Assembly (NCBI RefSeq): GCF_002551815.1
Contig: NZ_NVPR01000016.1
Coordinates: forward strand, 1-33,702
Direction of reading: 5' to 3'
DNA: 33,702 nucleotides
DNA from: Bacillus sp. AFS098217
GTDB lineage: Bacteria; Bacillota; Bacilli; Bacillales; Bacillaceae_G
Shown here: positions 6,336 through 15,142 of the stretch, piece after piece
Layout of the letters: each line of letters opens with the position of its first letter
Numbering within the stretch: position 1 is the stretch's first letter
Position numbers and translations under genes: made by a program
Notes under the pieces: generated by a model
The model's database searches: none
The model's input: only the letters and a program-made list of their open reading frames with translations
What the model was told of the DNA's origin: nothing

Positions 6336-7874
6336 ATGAAAGATATATTGAAACAGCAATATGCCATTATTGATATTGGTTCAAATACAATGCGATTAGT
6401 TATTTATGAAAAACAAAATGGAGGTTTTTATAAAGAGATTGAAAATACAAAAGTTGTAGCTCGTTTAAGAAATTACTTAATTGATGGTATACTAATAGAA
6501 GATGGAATGAATATACTCCTGCAAACATTACTTCAATTTCAAGAAAGTACAAGGTTTCATGGATTGCATAATGTGCGTTGTGTTGCGACAGCAACGATTC
6601 GACAAGCAAAGAACCAAGCAGAAATTAAAAAGCTTGTAGAAGGAAAAACAGATTTTATACTTAGAATTTTATCTGAATATGAGGAAGCTCGTTACGGTTA
6701 TTTAGCAGTAATGAATTCAACTTCTTTTACAGAAGGAATTACTGTTGACATTGGCGGTGGTAGTACAGAGGTTACATATTTTCGAGATAGAGAAATTGTA
6801 GAATATTATAGTTTTCCATTTGGGGCACTTTCTTTAAAGCAACAATTCATTCGTCATGAGACACCAATTTCAGAAGAATTAGATGAATTAAGAAGATATT
6901 TATGGTATCAATTCCGAACTTTGCCGTGGCTAAATGAAAAAAAATTACCGCTTATTGCGATAGGCGGAAGCGCACGTAATATGGTGAAAATTCATCAAAA
7001 TTTGATTTCTTATCCAATAGCAGGTTTACATTTATATAAAATGAAAGAAGCGGACATAAAAGAGGTACAGGCAGAGTTAATTAATCTTTCTTTCGCAGAT
7101 TTGCAAAAATTAGATGGTTTAGCAAAAGATCGAGCTGATACGATTACTCCAGCGGTAGAAGTGTTTCATATGCTAACTAATATTGTACAAGCTCCAGCTT
7201 TTGTACTAAGCAGAAAAGGATTGCGAGAAGGTGTTTTCTACGAAGAACTAACAAAAAATTTAGGCATTTCTTATTACCCAAATGTGTTAGAAGAAAGTTT
7301 CAACTTATTATCCTATGAGTATGGAATGGATATGGGATATGTAATTCAGCTTATTAAACATGGGGCTTTAATCTGTAAGCAACTTGAGGAAGCTGAGGTG
7401 ATTTGCTTGTCAGAAAAGGATTGGGAGACATTTCATCAAGCTGCTAAAGTATTTAATATTGGGAAATACATAGATGTAGAAGCAAGTCGTTTACATACAT
7501 TTTATTTATTGGCAAATAAAACGATTGACGGTATGATGCATAAAGATCGAGTTAGACTCGCACTCATCGCCTCTTATAAATCAAAAATGTTATTTAAACA
7601 GTATTTAGCACCATTTGAAGGTTGGTTTGATAAAAGTGAACAGAAAACGATTTGCTTGTTAGGAGCAGTTTTACAATTTTCAGCTGCTTTAAATGTGAGA
7701 CAACGAGCGTTTGTTGAAAAGATTCATGTGGAAAAAGAGAAAGAGGGGCTTGCATTTCGTATTGTTTGTAAACAATCAGCTTTAGCAGAAAAGGTACAAG
7801 CAGAAAAGCAGAAAAAACAGCTGGAAAAAGCATTAAAGATGAACATTCGGTTAATATTTGAAGAGAAATATTAA
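6336..7874 (+). CDS. ppx: Exopolyphosphatase, Ppx/GppA family
   Basis: A 512-residue cytoplasmic enzyme that releases terminal phosphate from polyphosphate. The N-terminal actin-fold half carries YAIIDIGSNTMRLVIYE (phosphate loop 1), VDIGGGSTEV (loop 2) and AIGGSARN. The C-terminal half (from about 310) is the helical HD-like extension of long Ppx proteins. GppA proteins share this fold and also act on pppGpp, but the next gene, ppk, favours polyphosphate. I prefer the ATG at 6336, eight bases after AAAGAG; a GTG three codons upstream (6327) has no better site. The ppk gene begins 98 bp later and has its own possible promoter. Confidence 0.92.
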   Translation: MKDILKQQYAIIDIGSNTMRLVIYEKQNGGFYKEIENTKVVARLRNYLIDGILIEDGMNILLQTLLQFQESTRFHGLHNVRCVATATIRQAKNQAEIKKLVEGKTDFILRILSEYEEARYGYLAVMNSTSFTEGITVDIGGGSTEVTYFRDREIVEYYSFPFGALSLKQQFIRHETPISEELDELRRYLWYQFRTLPWLNEKKLPLIAIGGSARNMVKIHQNLISYPIAGLHLYKMKEADIKEVQAELINLSFADLQKLDGLAKDRADTITPAVEVFHMLTNIVQAPAFVLSRKGLREGVFYEELTKNLGISYYPNVLEESFNLLSYEYGMDMGYVIQLIKHGALICKQLEEAEVICLSEKDWETFHQAAKVFNIGKYIDVEASRLHTFYLLANKTIDGMMHKDRVRLALIASYKSKMLFKQYLAPFEGWFDKSEQKTICLLGAVLQFSAALNVRQRAFVEKIHVEKEKEGLAFRIVCKQSALAEKVQAEKQKKQLEKALKMNIRLIFEEKY

Positions 7875-7922
7875 CTTGTACGGACGTCTTTACAAAAGTT
7901 TTACACTTTAATAAATTGGAAT

Positions 7923-7952
7923 TTGATACAATAAATGTAACTAAATTATATT
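7923..7952 (+). promoter_or_regulatory. Possible promoter of ppk
   Basis: TTGATA (7923-7928), 18-bp spacer, TATATT (7947-7952), in the ppx-ppk gap, which holds no terminator. ppk may be read both from ppx and from here. Confidence 0.4.
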
Positions 7953-7972
7953 GAAAAAGTTTCAAGAGAAGT

Positions 7973-10090
7973 GTGGAGAAAATGGAATTAGTGAAGGGGA
8001 ATTCGGTAAATTTAAATGATACTGCTTATTATAATAACCGTGAATTAAGCTGGCTAGCTTTTAATGAACGCGTATTACAAGAAGCACAGGATGAAAGTAA
8101 TCCGCTTTTAGAAAGATTAAAGTTTATTAGTATCTTTAGTTCGAACTTGGATGAGTTTTTTATGGTACGCGTTGCAGGATTAAAGGATCAGGTAAGCGCG
8201 GGGTTTAATCAACCGGAAAACAAGGCGGGTTTAACACCGAAACAACAGCTTAATAAAATCTCTACGAAGGCTCATGAATTAATGACAGTTCAGTATAATA
8301 CATTTAAAAATACTGTATTGCCAGGACTTGAAGAAGAAGGGATTGAGCCTTTAGCATTTCACGATTTAACGAAAGAACAACGTGAATTTATTGAAGAATA
8401 TTTTGATGAGCAAATTTTTCCGGTTTTAACACCTGTAGCAATCGATGCATATCGTCCGTTTCCGATGCTTTTAAATAAAAGTTTAAACTTAGCTACGATT
8501 CTCTATGATGAAAAACAGGTAGAGGAAGAAAACCGCACAAAGCTTGGGATTGTTCAAGTGCCATCATTGCTCGAGCGTTTTATTTTTTTACCAAGTGAAG
8601 ATCAAAAGTATAAATTTATTTTATTAGAAGACGTTATTAGTAGTTTTACTCATAAATTATTTACAGGATACAAAGTATCCTCTGTCACTCGTTTTCGTAT
8701 TACGCGTAATGCGGATTTAACAATACACGAAGAGGGTGCGCGTGATCTATTGAAAGTGATTGAAAAAGAGTTGAAAAAACGTAAGTGGGGAGCTGCTGTT
8801 CGCTTAGAAGTTGGAAAAGAGCATGTAGATGAAAGAGTGTTAGCCTTATTATATGAGGTGTTAGAGGTAAAAGATGAAGATGTATATATGATGGATGGAC
8901 CGTTAGATCTAACATGTTTATTTTCCCTATATAAAAAATTAGCACCTTTATATGAACATCTTGTTTATCCAGCTCTGATTCCGCAGCCACCTCAAGATTT
9001 AGACGATGAAGAAGATGTATTTGAGAAAGCAATCGAGCACGATATTTTATTACATCATCCATTTGAATCTTTTCAGCCCGTTGTTGATTTTGTACGTGAT
9101 GCAGCAGATGATCCAAATGTGCTGGCAATCAAGCAAACGTTATATCGTGTCAGTGGAGATTCTCCGATTATTCAGGCTTTAAAGACGGCAGCCGAAAAGG
9201 GAAAACAAGTAACGGTGCTTGTTGAATTAAAAGCTCGATTTGATGAAGAAAATAATGTCCATTGGGCAAAGGAACTGGAACAAGCTGGTTGCCATGTTAT
9301 TTATGGTGTGAGTCATTTGAAAACCCATAGTAAAATTACACTTGTTGTGCGAAGAAAATACGGAAAAATCGAAAGGTTTGTACATTTGGGGACAGGAAAT
9401 TATAACGATGCTACAGCAAAACTATATACAGACTTTGGATATATTACATCTCGAAAAGATTTTGGGGTAGATGCAACAAATTTCTTTAATTATTTGAGCG
9501 GCTATACAACGAAACCTCATTTTCATCATTTGTCAGTGGCCCCTTTTGACATACGTCAGCAATTTATGGAGCTAATAGATGAAGAGATTCGCTATCATAA
9601 GCAATATGGTAATGGACACATTATTGCTAAGATGAATTCATTAACGGATAAACCGTTGATTCAAAAGTTGTATGAGGCATCACAGGCTGGGGTAAAGGTG
9701 GAACTTATCGTTAGGGGAACATGCTGCTTGCGTCCCGGTATTCAAAATGTAAGTGAAAACATTCGGGTGATTAGTCTCGTTGGACGGTATTTAGAGCATA
9801 GCCGTATTTATTATTTTCATCATAATGGAGATGAAAAAATTTATTTATCTTCAGCTGACTTGATGACAAGGAATATGGAAAAGCGGGTAGAAATATCTTT
9901 CCCAATTCTAGGTTTTGAAATGAAAGCGAGAATAAAAGCAATTTTACAGCTTGTTTTGGCGGATAATGTAAAAACACGCGAACAAAATAAAGATGGTGAA
10001 TATTACTATGTAATAAATAATGGCTCCGAAGAGATTGATAGCCAAGTAAAATTATTTAAGATGGCTTATCAAGAGATGGATGCAGAGTAA
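7973..10090 (+). CDS. ppk1: Polyphosphate kinase 1
   Basis: A 705-residue enzyme that makes polyphosphate from ATP reversibly. Domain order is that of PPK1: N domain with NNRELSWLAFNERVLQEA (about 21-38), head domain, then two phospholipase-D-like C domains. The autophosphorylated histidine is in LKTHSKITLVV (His452 from this start), followed by HLGTGNYND. The second conserved His is in YLEHSRIYYF (His609), followed by YLSSADLMTRNMEKRVE. All are intact. GTG start after AAGAGAAG; the ATG at 7982 is an alternative but sits only three bases from GGAG. Paired with ppx it forms a synthesis and breakdown unit. Confidence 0.95.
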   Translation: MEKMELVKGNSVNLNDTAYYNNRELSWLAFNERVLQEAQDESNPLLERLKFISIFSSNLDEFFMVRVAGLKDQVSAGFNQPENKAGLTPKQQLNKISTKAHELMTVQYNTFKNTVLPGLEEEGIEPLAFHDLTKEQREFIEEYFDEQIFPVLTPVAIDAYRPFPMLLNKSLNLATILYDEKQVEEENRTKLGIVQVPSLLERFIFLPSEDQKYKFILLEDVISSFTHKLFTGYKVSSVTRFRITRNADLTIHEEGARDLLKVIEKELKKRKWGAAVRLEVGKEHVDERVLALLYEVLEVKDEDVYMMDGPLDLTCLFSLYKKLAPLYEHLVYPALIPQPPQDLDDEEDVFEKAIEHDILLHHPFESFQPVVDFVRDAADDPNVLAIKQTLYRVSGDSPIIQALKTAAEKGKQVTVLVELKARFDEENNVHWAKELEQAGCHVIYGVSHLKTHSKITLVVRRKYGKIERFVHLGTGNYNDATAKLYTDFGYITSRKDFGVDATNFFNYLSGYTTKPHFHHLSVAPFDIRQQFMELIDEEIRYHKQYGNGHIIAKMNSLTDKPLIQKLYEASQAGVKVELIVRGTCCLRPGIQNVSENIRVISLVGRYLEHSRIYYFHHNGDEKIYLSSADLMTRNMEKRVEISFPILGFEMKARIKAILQLVLADNVKTREQNKDGEYYYVINNGSEEIDSQVKLFKMAYQEMDAE

Positions 10091-10115
10091 TGGAATAACA
10101 GATTAGTATGACCAT

Positions 10116-10145
10116 AAAAACCTCTTATTTATATAAGAGGTTTTT
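10116..10145 (+). terminator. Terminator after ppk
   Basis: AAAAACCTCTTAT (10116-10128) pairs with 10133-10145, loop TTAT, a 13-bp stem ending in TTTTT. The A-rich left side makes it usable for the convergent gene at 10276 too. Confidence 0.85.
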
Positions 10146-10275
10146 ATGCTTTTTTCCTAAAAATATCTATTAAAAATTCAGAGGAAATAAAGCAGTAAGG
10201 AATGAGAGAATAGTTTTTTAGATTTACCTAATGCAATTTGTAAATCGCTAGAATTATGCTGAAGGAAGTCCTGAA

Positions 10276-10512
10276 TTAATAATAATACGGCTGACATGGA
10301 TTTCCGTAACAAGGAAACGGTGCCGGTGGATAAGGCGCTGGTGGTGGATAAGGTGGATAGAAAGGTCTAGGACCAAATGCTAATGCTCCACCAAGTAATC
10401 CGCCAGCAATTCCAGCTAAAAATGGAACGCCGAAAAATGGTAAGAAGCGCGAGTCGTCTATTGGGCCAATAGGTGCTGAGCGAACTGGGATGGGTTGAAA
10501 ATATGGATACAT
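10276..10512 (-). CDS. Small Gly-hydrophobic and Pro/Tyr-rich protein, unknown function
   Basis: A 78-residue protein. Residues about 31-48 are hydrophobic and Gly-rich (FLAGIAGGLLGGALAFG) and could cross or associate with a membrane. The tail (about 49-78) is rich in Pro, Tyr and Cys, with PPYPPPAPYPPAPFP and a final YYY. Small proteins with such tails are common in Bacillus spore coats, so a spore-layer role is possible but only inferred. I chose the ATG at 10512, right after AAAGGAGG; an upstream in-frame ATG has no such site. Upstream is CATATGATA (minus strand of 10542-10550), which fits a sigma-K -10, but no matching -35 was found. Confidence 0.7.
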   Translation of the reverse strand: MYPYFQPIPVRSAPIGPIDDSRFLPFFGVPFLAGIAGGLLGGALAFGPRPFYPPYPPPAPYPPAPFPCYGNPCQPYYY

Positions 10513-10611
10513 GTAACAACCTCCTTTAATGGACTCATTGTTATCATATGGAGAAAAAGCGTGGATGAGCGAGTACAAGAAAGGGTAGATAAGAAAATAG
10601 GCAAGTGTACG

Positions 10612-11526
10612 TTACAAATGGTGCAATGTAAAAAGTGTAATTTCAGGTCTGGCCATAAATCGAAATGGAACGCGCGTTCTCCCAAGGCCGCGATTTACAT
10701 AGAGAAGTAAGTTGTGAATGTGATAAAAGCCTTCAATATAGTGTTTTGCAAGTGCTGGAGTAATAATTGCACCCAAAAAGGGGATTTGAACTTGTCCGCC
10801 ATGGCTGTGTCCAGAAAGCTGAAGGTTTACTGGGAATTGAGCGGTTTTTGGTGCTATATCAGGTTCATGAACAAGTACAATTGTATAAATATCCTTCTGT
10901 GCATATTGTAATGTTGAATCGATTTCAGGTTTGCCAAGTAGTAGATCATCTATTCCGAAAATAGAGATTTCACTATTATCTAATAATCGAATGCGTTTTT
11001 CAGTATTTTTTAACAGTTCAAAACCTGAGTCACTCATGATTAGATCATAGTATTCTGTTCCATATCCACCATGATCGTGATTTCCATAGATTGCAAATTT
11101 ACCAAATGGTGCATGGATATTACGCAAAATGGAGGAGACAAAAGGAGCATCACTATATGTCTGATAATTATCAATTAAATCACCTGTAAAAAGAACGATA
11201 TCTGGTGCTGTTTCATTAATTTTGGAGACAATGTAAGATAAGCGCTGAAGAGAAAAGTAGTATCCGAGATGTAAATCACTAAACTGAATAATCTTCATGC
11301 CATGAAAACTTTTTGGAATAAGCGGAGACCGAAGTGTATGATGCGTCAAAGAAAGGGAATTTGGTTCTATATATTTAGCATAGTAATAGCCGAGGCTAGC
11401 TGTAATACAAGTATAGAGACAAGTGCGAATTCCTGTTTTTATAAAGTTTCTTCTTGTTATTTGTTTCATGGGAATATGAGCGAACCTATAGTTTATAAGG
11501 TGTATGAACAATTCATTATAGGTCAC
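10612..11526 (-). CDS. ykuE: YkuE-like metallophosphoesterase, Tat substrate
   Basis: A 304-residue calcineurin-like phosphoesterase. Metal-site motifs are FSDLHLG, GDLID, GNHDHGG, VHEPD and GHSHGGQ. The N terminus has a twin-arginine signal, TRRNFIKTG (Arg25-Arg26), followed by a weakly hydrophobic segment. B. subtilis YkuE is a known substrate of the TatAyCy system and binds the cell wall, so the mature protein should act outside the membrane. The start is a GTG six bases after AAAAGGAG, giving an n-region about 20 residues longer than usual; a later ATG (MKQITRR) would give a standard signal but has no ribosome binding site. The small gene at 10276 follows on the same strand. Confidence 0.9.
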   Translation of the reverse strand: MTYNELFIHLINYRFAHIPMKQITRRNFIKTGIRTCLYTCITASLGYYYAKYIEPNSLSLTHHTLRSPLIPKSFHGMKIIQFSDLHLGYYFSLQRLSYIVSKINETAPDIVLFTGDLIDNYQTYSDAPFVSSILRNIHAPFGKFAIYGNHDHGGYGTEYYDLIMSDSGFELLKNTEKRIRLLDNSEISIFGIDDLLLGKPEIDSTLQYAQKDIYTIVLVHEPDIAPKTAQFPVNLQLSGHSHGGQVQIPFLGAIITPALAKHYIEGFYHIHNLLLYVNRGLGRTRVPFRFMARPEITLFTLHHL

Positions 11527-11685
11527 TTGGCTCTCCTTTTCGTTTATTTCTTGTTATAGAATTTTATTTTGAAAGATAGAAAAATAGCATATGTGATAAG
11601 AAATATGATAATGAAAGAAATTTCTTGTATTTAAAAGATATCAGAAAACTTTAAAAATATAAAGATTTCTTTCAAATAAAGTGGT

Positions 11686-11707
11686 AAAATGAATGTGTAT
11701 TCATTTT
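11686..11707. promoter_or_regulatory. FadR-like operator upstream of fadH
   Basis: AAAATGAAT (11686-11694) and ATTCATTTT (11699-11707) form a perfect dyad around GTGT. It contains TGAAT and ATTCA half-sites as in the FadR operators of B. subtilis, and it overlaps a TAAAAT -10 candidate (11685-11690). In B. subtilis FadR represses fadH-fadG until long-chain acyl-CoA binds. The dyad is seen; the regulator is inferred from family and context. Confidence 0.6.
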
Positions 11708-11725
11708 TTGAGGGAGGGGATATAT

Positions 11726-12490
11726 TTGAAAGAAAAAGTAGTTATCATAACAGGTGGCTCAAGTGGAATGGGAAAAGGAATGGCAGCTCGGTTTGCAAAG
11801 GAAGGGGCACGTGTTGTTATTACAGGACGTACAAAAGAAAAGCTTGAGGAAACCCAGAAAGAGATTGAACAATTTCCAGGGCAAGTATTGACTGTGCAAA
11901 TGGATGTGCGAAGTACAGATGATATTCAACGTATGGTTGAACATATTGATGAGAAATTTGGACGTATTGATATTTTAATTAACAATGCAGCAGGTAATTT
12001 TATTTGTCCTGCAGAAGATTTATCTGTTAACGGTTGGAATGCAGTAATTAATATTGTACTAAATGGAACATTTTATTGTAGCCAAGCAGTAGGGAAATAT
12101 TGGATCGAAAAAGGGATAAAAGGAAATATCATTAATATGGTAGCAACGTATGCCTGGGATGCGGGACCAGGTGTGATCCATTCTGCTGCAGCGAAAGCTG
12201 GTGTATTAGCGATGACGAAAACGCTTGCTGTTGAGTGGGGACGTAAATATGGGATACGAGTCAATGCCATTGCACCTGGCCCGATTGAACGTACAGGCGG
12301 TGCGGACAAATTGTGGATTTCGGAGGAGATGGCTAAGCGTACATTACAAAGCGTTCCGTTAGGTAGATTAGGGACACCAGAAGAAATTGCAGGCTTAGCT
12401 TTTTATCTAAGTTCTGATGCAGCTGCTTACATAAATGGAACGTGTATGACAATGGATGGTGGGCAACACCTACATCAGTATCCGTTCTAA
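11726..12490 (+). CDS. fadH: 2,4-dienoyl-CoA reductase (SDR family)
   Basis: A 254-residue short-chain dehydrogenase that reduces 2,4-dienoyl-CoA with NADPH so that unsaturated fatty acids can enter beta-oxidation. The nucleotide-binding motif is TGGSSGMGKG (residues 9-18), followed by NNAAGN. At the usual YxxxK site the sequence is HSAAAKAG (Lys157), with Ser153 in place of Tyr; dienoyl-CoA reductases are known to have this departure from classical SDRs. I chose the TTG at 11726, six bases after AGGGAGGGG. This gives 254 residues, which I recall as the B. subtilis YkuF/FadH length; an upstream in-frame ATG at 11693 lies inside the operator dyad. Confidence 0.92.
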   Translation: MKEKVVIITGGSSGMGKGMAARFAKEGARVVITGRTKEKLEETQKEIEQFPGQVLTVQMDVRSTDDIQRMVEHIDEKFGRIDILINNAAGNFICPAEDLSVNGWNAVINIVLNGTFYCSQAVGKYWIEKGIKGNIINMVATYAWDAGPGVIHSAAAKAGVLAMTKTLAVEWGRKYGIRVNAIAPGPIERTGGADKLWISEEMAKRTLQSVPLGRLGTPEEIAGLAFYLSSDAAAYINGTCMTMDGGQHLHQYPF

Positions 12491-12665
12491 AGGGATTGTA
12501 TAAAATGGGGCATGGATATGACTACTTATCCGTGTATGATAAAATGTGAAGAATTTGTGACATTTGAGAAAAAAGTGTTTACAGGAGAAGTTATATAAGG
12601 TATATTTAAGACCTCTTTTTTCTTCATAGTAGAATTGCTAATTCCCCTTAGCATTTTACCCCTCT

Positions 12666-12696
12666 AATCCCTTCAGGAAAACTGAAGGGATTTTTT
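12666..12696 (+). terminator. Terminator between fadH and ykuI
   Basis: AATCCCTTCAG (12666-12676) pairs with CTGAAGGGATT (12682-12692), loop GAAAA, followed by T residues. It lies 175 bases after fadH, leaving room for a small transcribed element. Confidence 0.85.
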
Positions 12697-12717
12697 ATTA
12701 TTTTTCTATACATACCA

Positions 12718-12726
12718 TGTTATAAT
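12718..12726 (+). promoter_or_regulatory. Extended -10 promoter of ykuI
   Basis: TGTTATAAT has the TG-N-TATAAT form of an extended -10 site, 28 bases upstream of the ykuI start. The -35 region is poor. Confidence 0.45.
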
Positions 12727-12754
12727 TTTTGAAAAGTAAAGGGAGGGAAATGTT

Positions 12755-13972
12755 TTGATAGATGCATTAGATGTAATGAGTAATTTGGATAAAGTCCTTC
12801 CTTATTATCAAGCTATTTTTAGTGCTGATGAACATACAGTAATTGGATACGAAGTAGTAGGGCGTATCCAAACAGAAGAGGGTATACAAAGTCTTTCCTC
12901 TTTCTTTCATGATGATTCCATTCCAAGTGAGTTTCAACTCGAAGCGGATAATGTCATTGTAGAAAAAGCATTAGATAGGTACTTAGAGACAAAGCAAACA
13001 TTTTTATTGTTTATACACCGAAATGCGAACGTACTTATGAACGATGAAGATGAGAGTTTACTTCAACTATTGTTAATGTATGAAAAAAAAGGGCTGAACT
13101 TACGAAATATTGTTTTAGAAATAACAGAGCATGAGTGTAAGGAAGATATAGAACAATTTAATCATTTACTCATGTATTACCGTACATATGGCATTCAAAC
13201 TTCAATTAATAAAGTAGGAACAGGTACGAGTAATTTGGAGCGAATTAGTGTGTTAGCCCCTGATATTTTAAAAGTAGATTTAACAAATTTACGACAAACT
13301 GCACTTTTACAATCGTATCAAGATATTTTATATTCTTTGTCCTTATTAGCGAGAAGAATTGGTGCGACATTACTATACGAAGAAATTGATGCTTTTTACC
13401 AACTGCAATATGCTTGGAAGAATGGTGGAAGATACTATCAAGGTAATTATTTGAAAGAGTGTTTGCCAGATTTTATTGAGGCAGACATTTTAAAAGAACG
13501 TCTTGGCAATGAATGTCATCAATTTATTCAACATGAAAAGAAAAAACTACAAAAGATTTATCAATTAACGGAAACATTGCGTGATCAAGTTGGAAATGTG
13601 TTATCTAAGCCCAAAAAGAATGAAGATGTTAATGAGTGGTTATTACATTTTAGTCAACATGTATCACAGTATAGTTTTCGAATTTTCATTTGCAATGAAG
13701 ACGGTTTTCAACAATCAGGAAACGTTATGAAAAAAGATGGTGCATGGATTGTTATGCCGGAGTATTATATGAAAAACTGGAGTTGGCGTCCGTATTTTTT
13801 AGAAAATATAATGAAAATGCGGTTTGAAAATAAAGCAAGGCTTTCGGATTTATATGCAGACATAGAAACGGGTGAAATGGTACGAACATTCTCTTTCCCA
13901 ATCGATGATGAACAGTTCTTATTTATTGATTTATCATATGAATTTTTATATGAAGAAGATGTTTTATTTTAA
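12755..13972 (+). CDS. ykuI: YkuI, degenerate EAL-domain c-di-GMP-binding protein
   Basis: A 405-residue protein with an EAL domain (about 15-250), a helical linker and a PAS-like YkuI C-terminal domain (about 265-400). The EAL signature is EVV (Glu33). LEITEHE keeps the catalytic-region Glu122. The usual DDFG segment is replaced by INKVG: position 152, Asp in B. subtilis YkuI as I recall it, is Asn here. YEEID and the QGNYL end are present. B. subtilis YkuI binds c-di-GMP without detectable hydrolysis in vitro, so a receptor role fits, and loss of a metal ligand would strengthen it. TTG start, about eight bases after GGGAGG. Monocistronic between two terminators. Confidence 0.92.
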   Translation: MIDALDVMSNLDKVLPYYQAIFSADEHTVIGYEVVGRIQTEEGIQSLSSFFHDDSIPSEFQLEADNVIVEKALDRYLETKQTFLLFIHRNANVLMNDEDESLLQLLLMYEKKGLNLRNIVLEITEHECKEDIEQFNHLLMYYRTYGIQTSINKVGTGTSNLERISVLAPDILKVDLTNLRQTALLQSYQDILYSLSLLARRIGATLLYEEIDAFYQLQYAWKNGGRYYQGNYLKECLPDFIEADILKERLGNECHQFIQHEKKKLQKIYQLTETLRDQVGNVLSKPKKNEDVNEWLLHFSQHVSQYSFRIFICNEDGFQQSGNVMKKDGAWIVMPEYYMKNWSWRPYFLENIMKMRFENKARLSDLYADIETGEMVRTFSFPIDDEQFLFIDLSYEFLYEEDVLF

Positions 13973-13999
13973 TGCACGAAGCAATTCGTGCATTTTTTT
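13971..13999 (+). terminator. Terminator of ykuI
   Basis: AATGCACGAA (13971-13980) pairs with TTCGTGCATT (13985-13994), loop GCAA, then a T tract. The left arm starts within the stop codon. Confidence 0.9.
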
Positions 14000-14154
14000 G
14001 TTTGTTTTTATCATAAATTGGTAATAGTGAAAATGATGGTGAAAATGCTGTCTATCATTGTAAAGATTTTACGAACGAAACCATCACTTTCTTTGCATAA
14101 TCATTGTTACAATGAATACTACAAAGACAAGCTCTTGTAAAGGAAGGTGAAAGA

Positions 14155-14655
14155 ATGAAAAAATATGGGATATGGTTTGTTCTATTTTTATGTGTTGCCT
14201 TTCTAGTTGGGTATAGTGTTACAACAGTTCTTGGTAAAGAAGAAACAAAAGTGGATCGAAAAGAAGTGTTTACAACGATTCAAAAGGGATATGAAGTACA
14301 ATTTTCAATTCGAGGTAAGCATTTAACAGTGAGTAAAATGTATGATGCGTTATCACCATATTTTACAGATAATTTCCTTCAAGTTTTTACAGATGAAAAT
14401 AGCAATGATGATAAAAAAAGTGGTGAATACTTATTTCCTACAAAAGAAGCACCTTTTTCATTTAGTTCGCAGACAAAACTGGCGTATGATGAAGAGCACG
14501 GCCTTTTATATGTATATGAACGGACAAAAAATGAACAATATCAAATTGTGACTTTGCAAAAGGATAAAGGGAAATGGAAATTAGCTGGTTATCATGAAAG
14601 TCAGGAACTTTTGACAGAAATGAAAAAATTGCAAGAGTTAAAAGAACAGGAATAG
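14155..14655 (+). CDS. Membrane-anchored or secreted protein with DUF3993-type domain
   Basis: A 166-residue protein with an N-terminal hydrophobic segment (about 5-26) that could be an uncleaved anchor or a signal peptide. The remainder looks like the DUF3993 family of bacilli: VDRKEVFTTIQKGYEVQFSI, then a segment with MYDALSPYFTDNFLQVF, then a beta-rich end (QIVTLQKDKGKWKLAGY). No catalytic residues are recognisable and the function is unknown. ATG start, seven bases after AAAGGAAGG. It converges with the glutaredoxin-like gene across a short hairpin. Confidence 0.8.
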   Translation: MKKYGIWFVLFLCVAFLVGYSVTTVLGKEETKVDRKEVFTTIQKGYEVQFSIRGKHLTVSKMYDALSPYFTDNFLQVFTDENSNDDKKSGEYLFPTKEAPFSFSSQTKLAYDEEHGLLYVYERTKNEQYQIVTLQKDKGKWKLAGYHESQELLTEMKKLQELKEQE

Positions 14656-14674
14656 TGCATTTTTGCCTATTCCT
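14648..14674. terminator. Hairpin between convergent genes
   Basis: AGGAATAG (14648-14655) pairs with CTATTCCT (14667-14674), with an inner GCA/TGC around TTTT. It spans both stop regions. No T tract follows on either strand, so termination would be weak. Confidence 0.5.
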
Positions 14675-14909
14675 ATTCTAGATTGAGCAGCTGTTGTAAC
14701 TTTTCAATTTGAAAACCAGTAACAACTTCCCCATCAACGACGACTGTGGGAGTTGAATAGGAGTTATAGTCATATAAAAGACGGTTGCGAGCAGCTGCAT
14801 CCTTTTTTACGTCAAATTCTTCGTACGTTACGTTATTATGTTTTAAAAATTCTTTTACAATTGTACATGGCGGACAATCTGGTTGTGTATAAACCTCAAT
14901 TTTCTTCAT
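14673..14909 (-). CDS. Small glutaredoxin-like thiol oxidoreductase
   Basis: A 78-residue thioredoxin-fold protein with the active site QPDCPPC (CPPC, Cys12 and Cys15) and the cis-proline segment STPTVVVDGEVVTGF, typical of NrdH/glutaredoxin-like small proteins. It should reduce disulfides in the cytosol; whether it uses thioredoxin reductase or bacillithiol is not visible. ATG start after GAGGAGG. There is no ribonucleotide reductase gene beside it, so I do not call it nrdH. Confidence 0.88.
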   Translation of the reverse strand: MKKIEVYTQPDCPPCTIVKEFLKHNNVTYEEFDVKKDAAARNRLLYDYNSYSTPTVVVDGEVVTGFQIEKLQQLLNLE

Positions 14910-15142
14910 TAAAATTCCTCCTCATTTTCTGTTTTTAATTATATTCTCCAGCTAAAAAAACCGCAATAAAGAAAGAGAAAGATATTCTTTCTGCTTTTTA
15001 CCTCTTATTTCGACAAATTTTAGTTGAGTTTCTGCTCAATAACCTTTATCCTAGAGTGTGGAACATTTTTTCTGTTATGACGGATAGAATGAGTATAGCT
15101 GTAAAACCTATTGATAGGAAGATTAGAGAAAGGGGAGATTTC

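Noticed and set aside
7594-7965. 123-codon minus-strand frame over the end of ppx
   Set aside because: It is antisense to the conserved C-terminal part of ppx and lacks a ribosome binding site.
8700-9128. 142-codon minus-strand frame inside ppk
   Set aside because: It is antisense to an intact, conserved enzyme, with no start signal and unnatural composition.
12530-12640. Short AGGT/ACCT hairpin with T run after fadH as the main terminator
   Set aside because: The stem is only 4 bp; the hairpin at 12666-12696 is far better.
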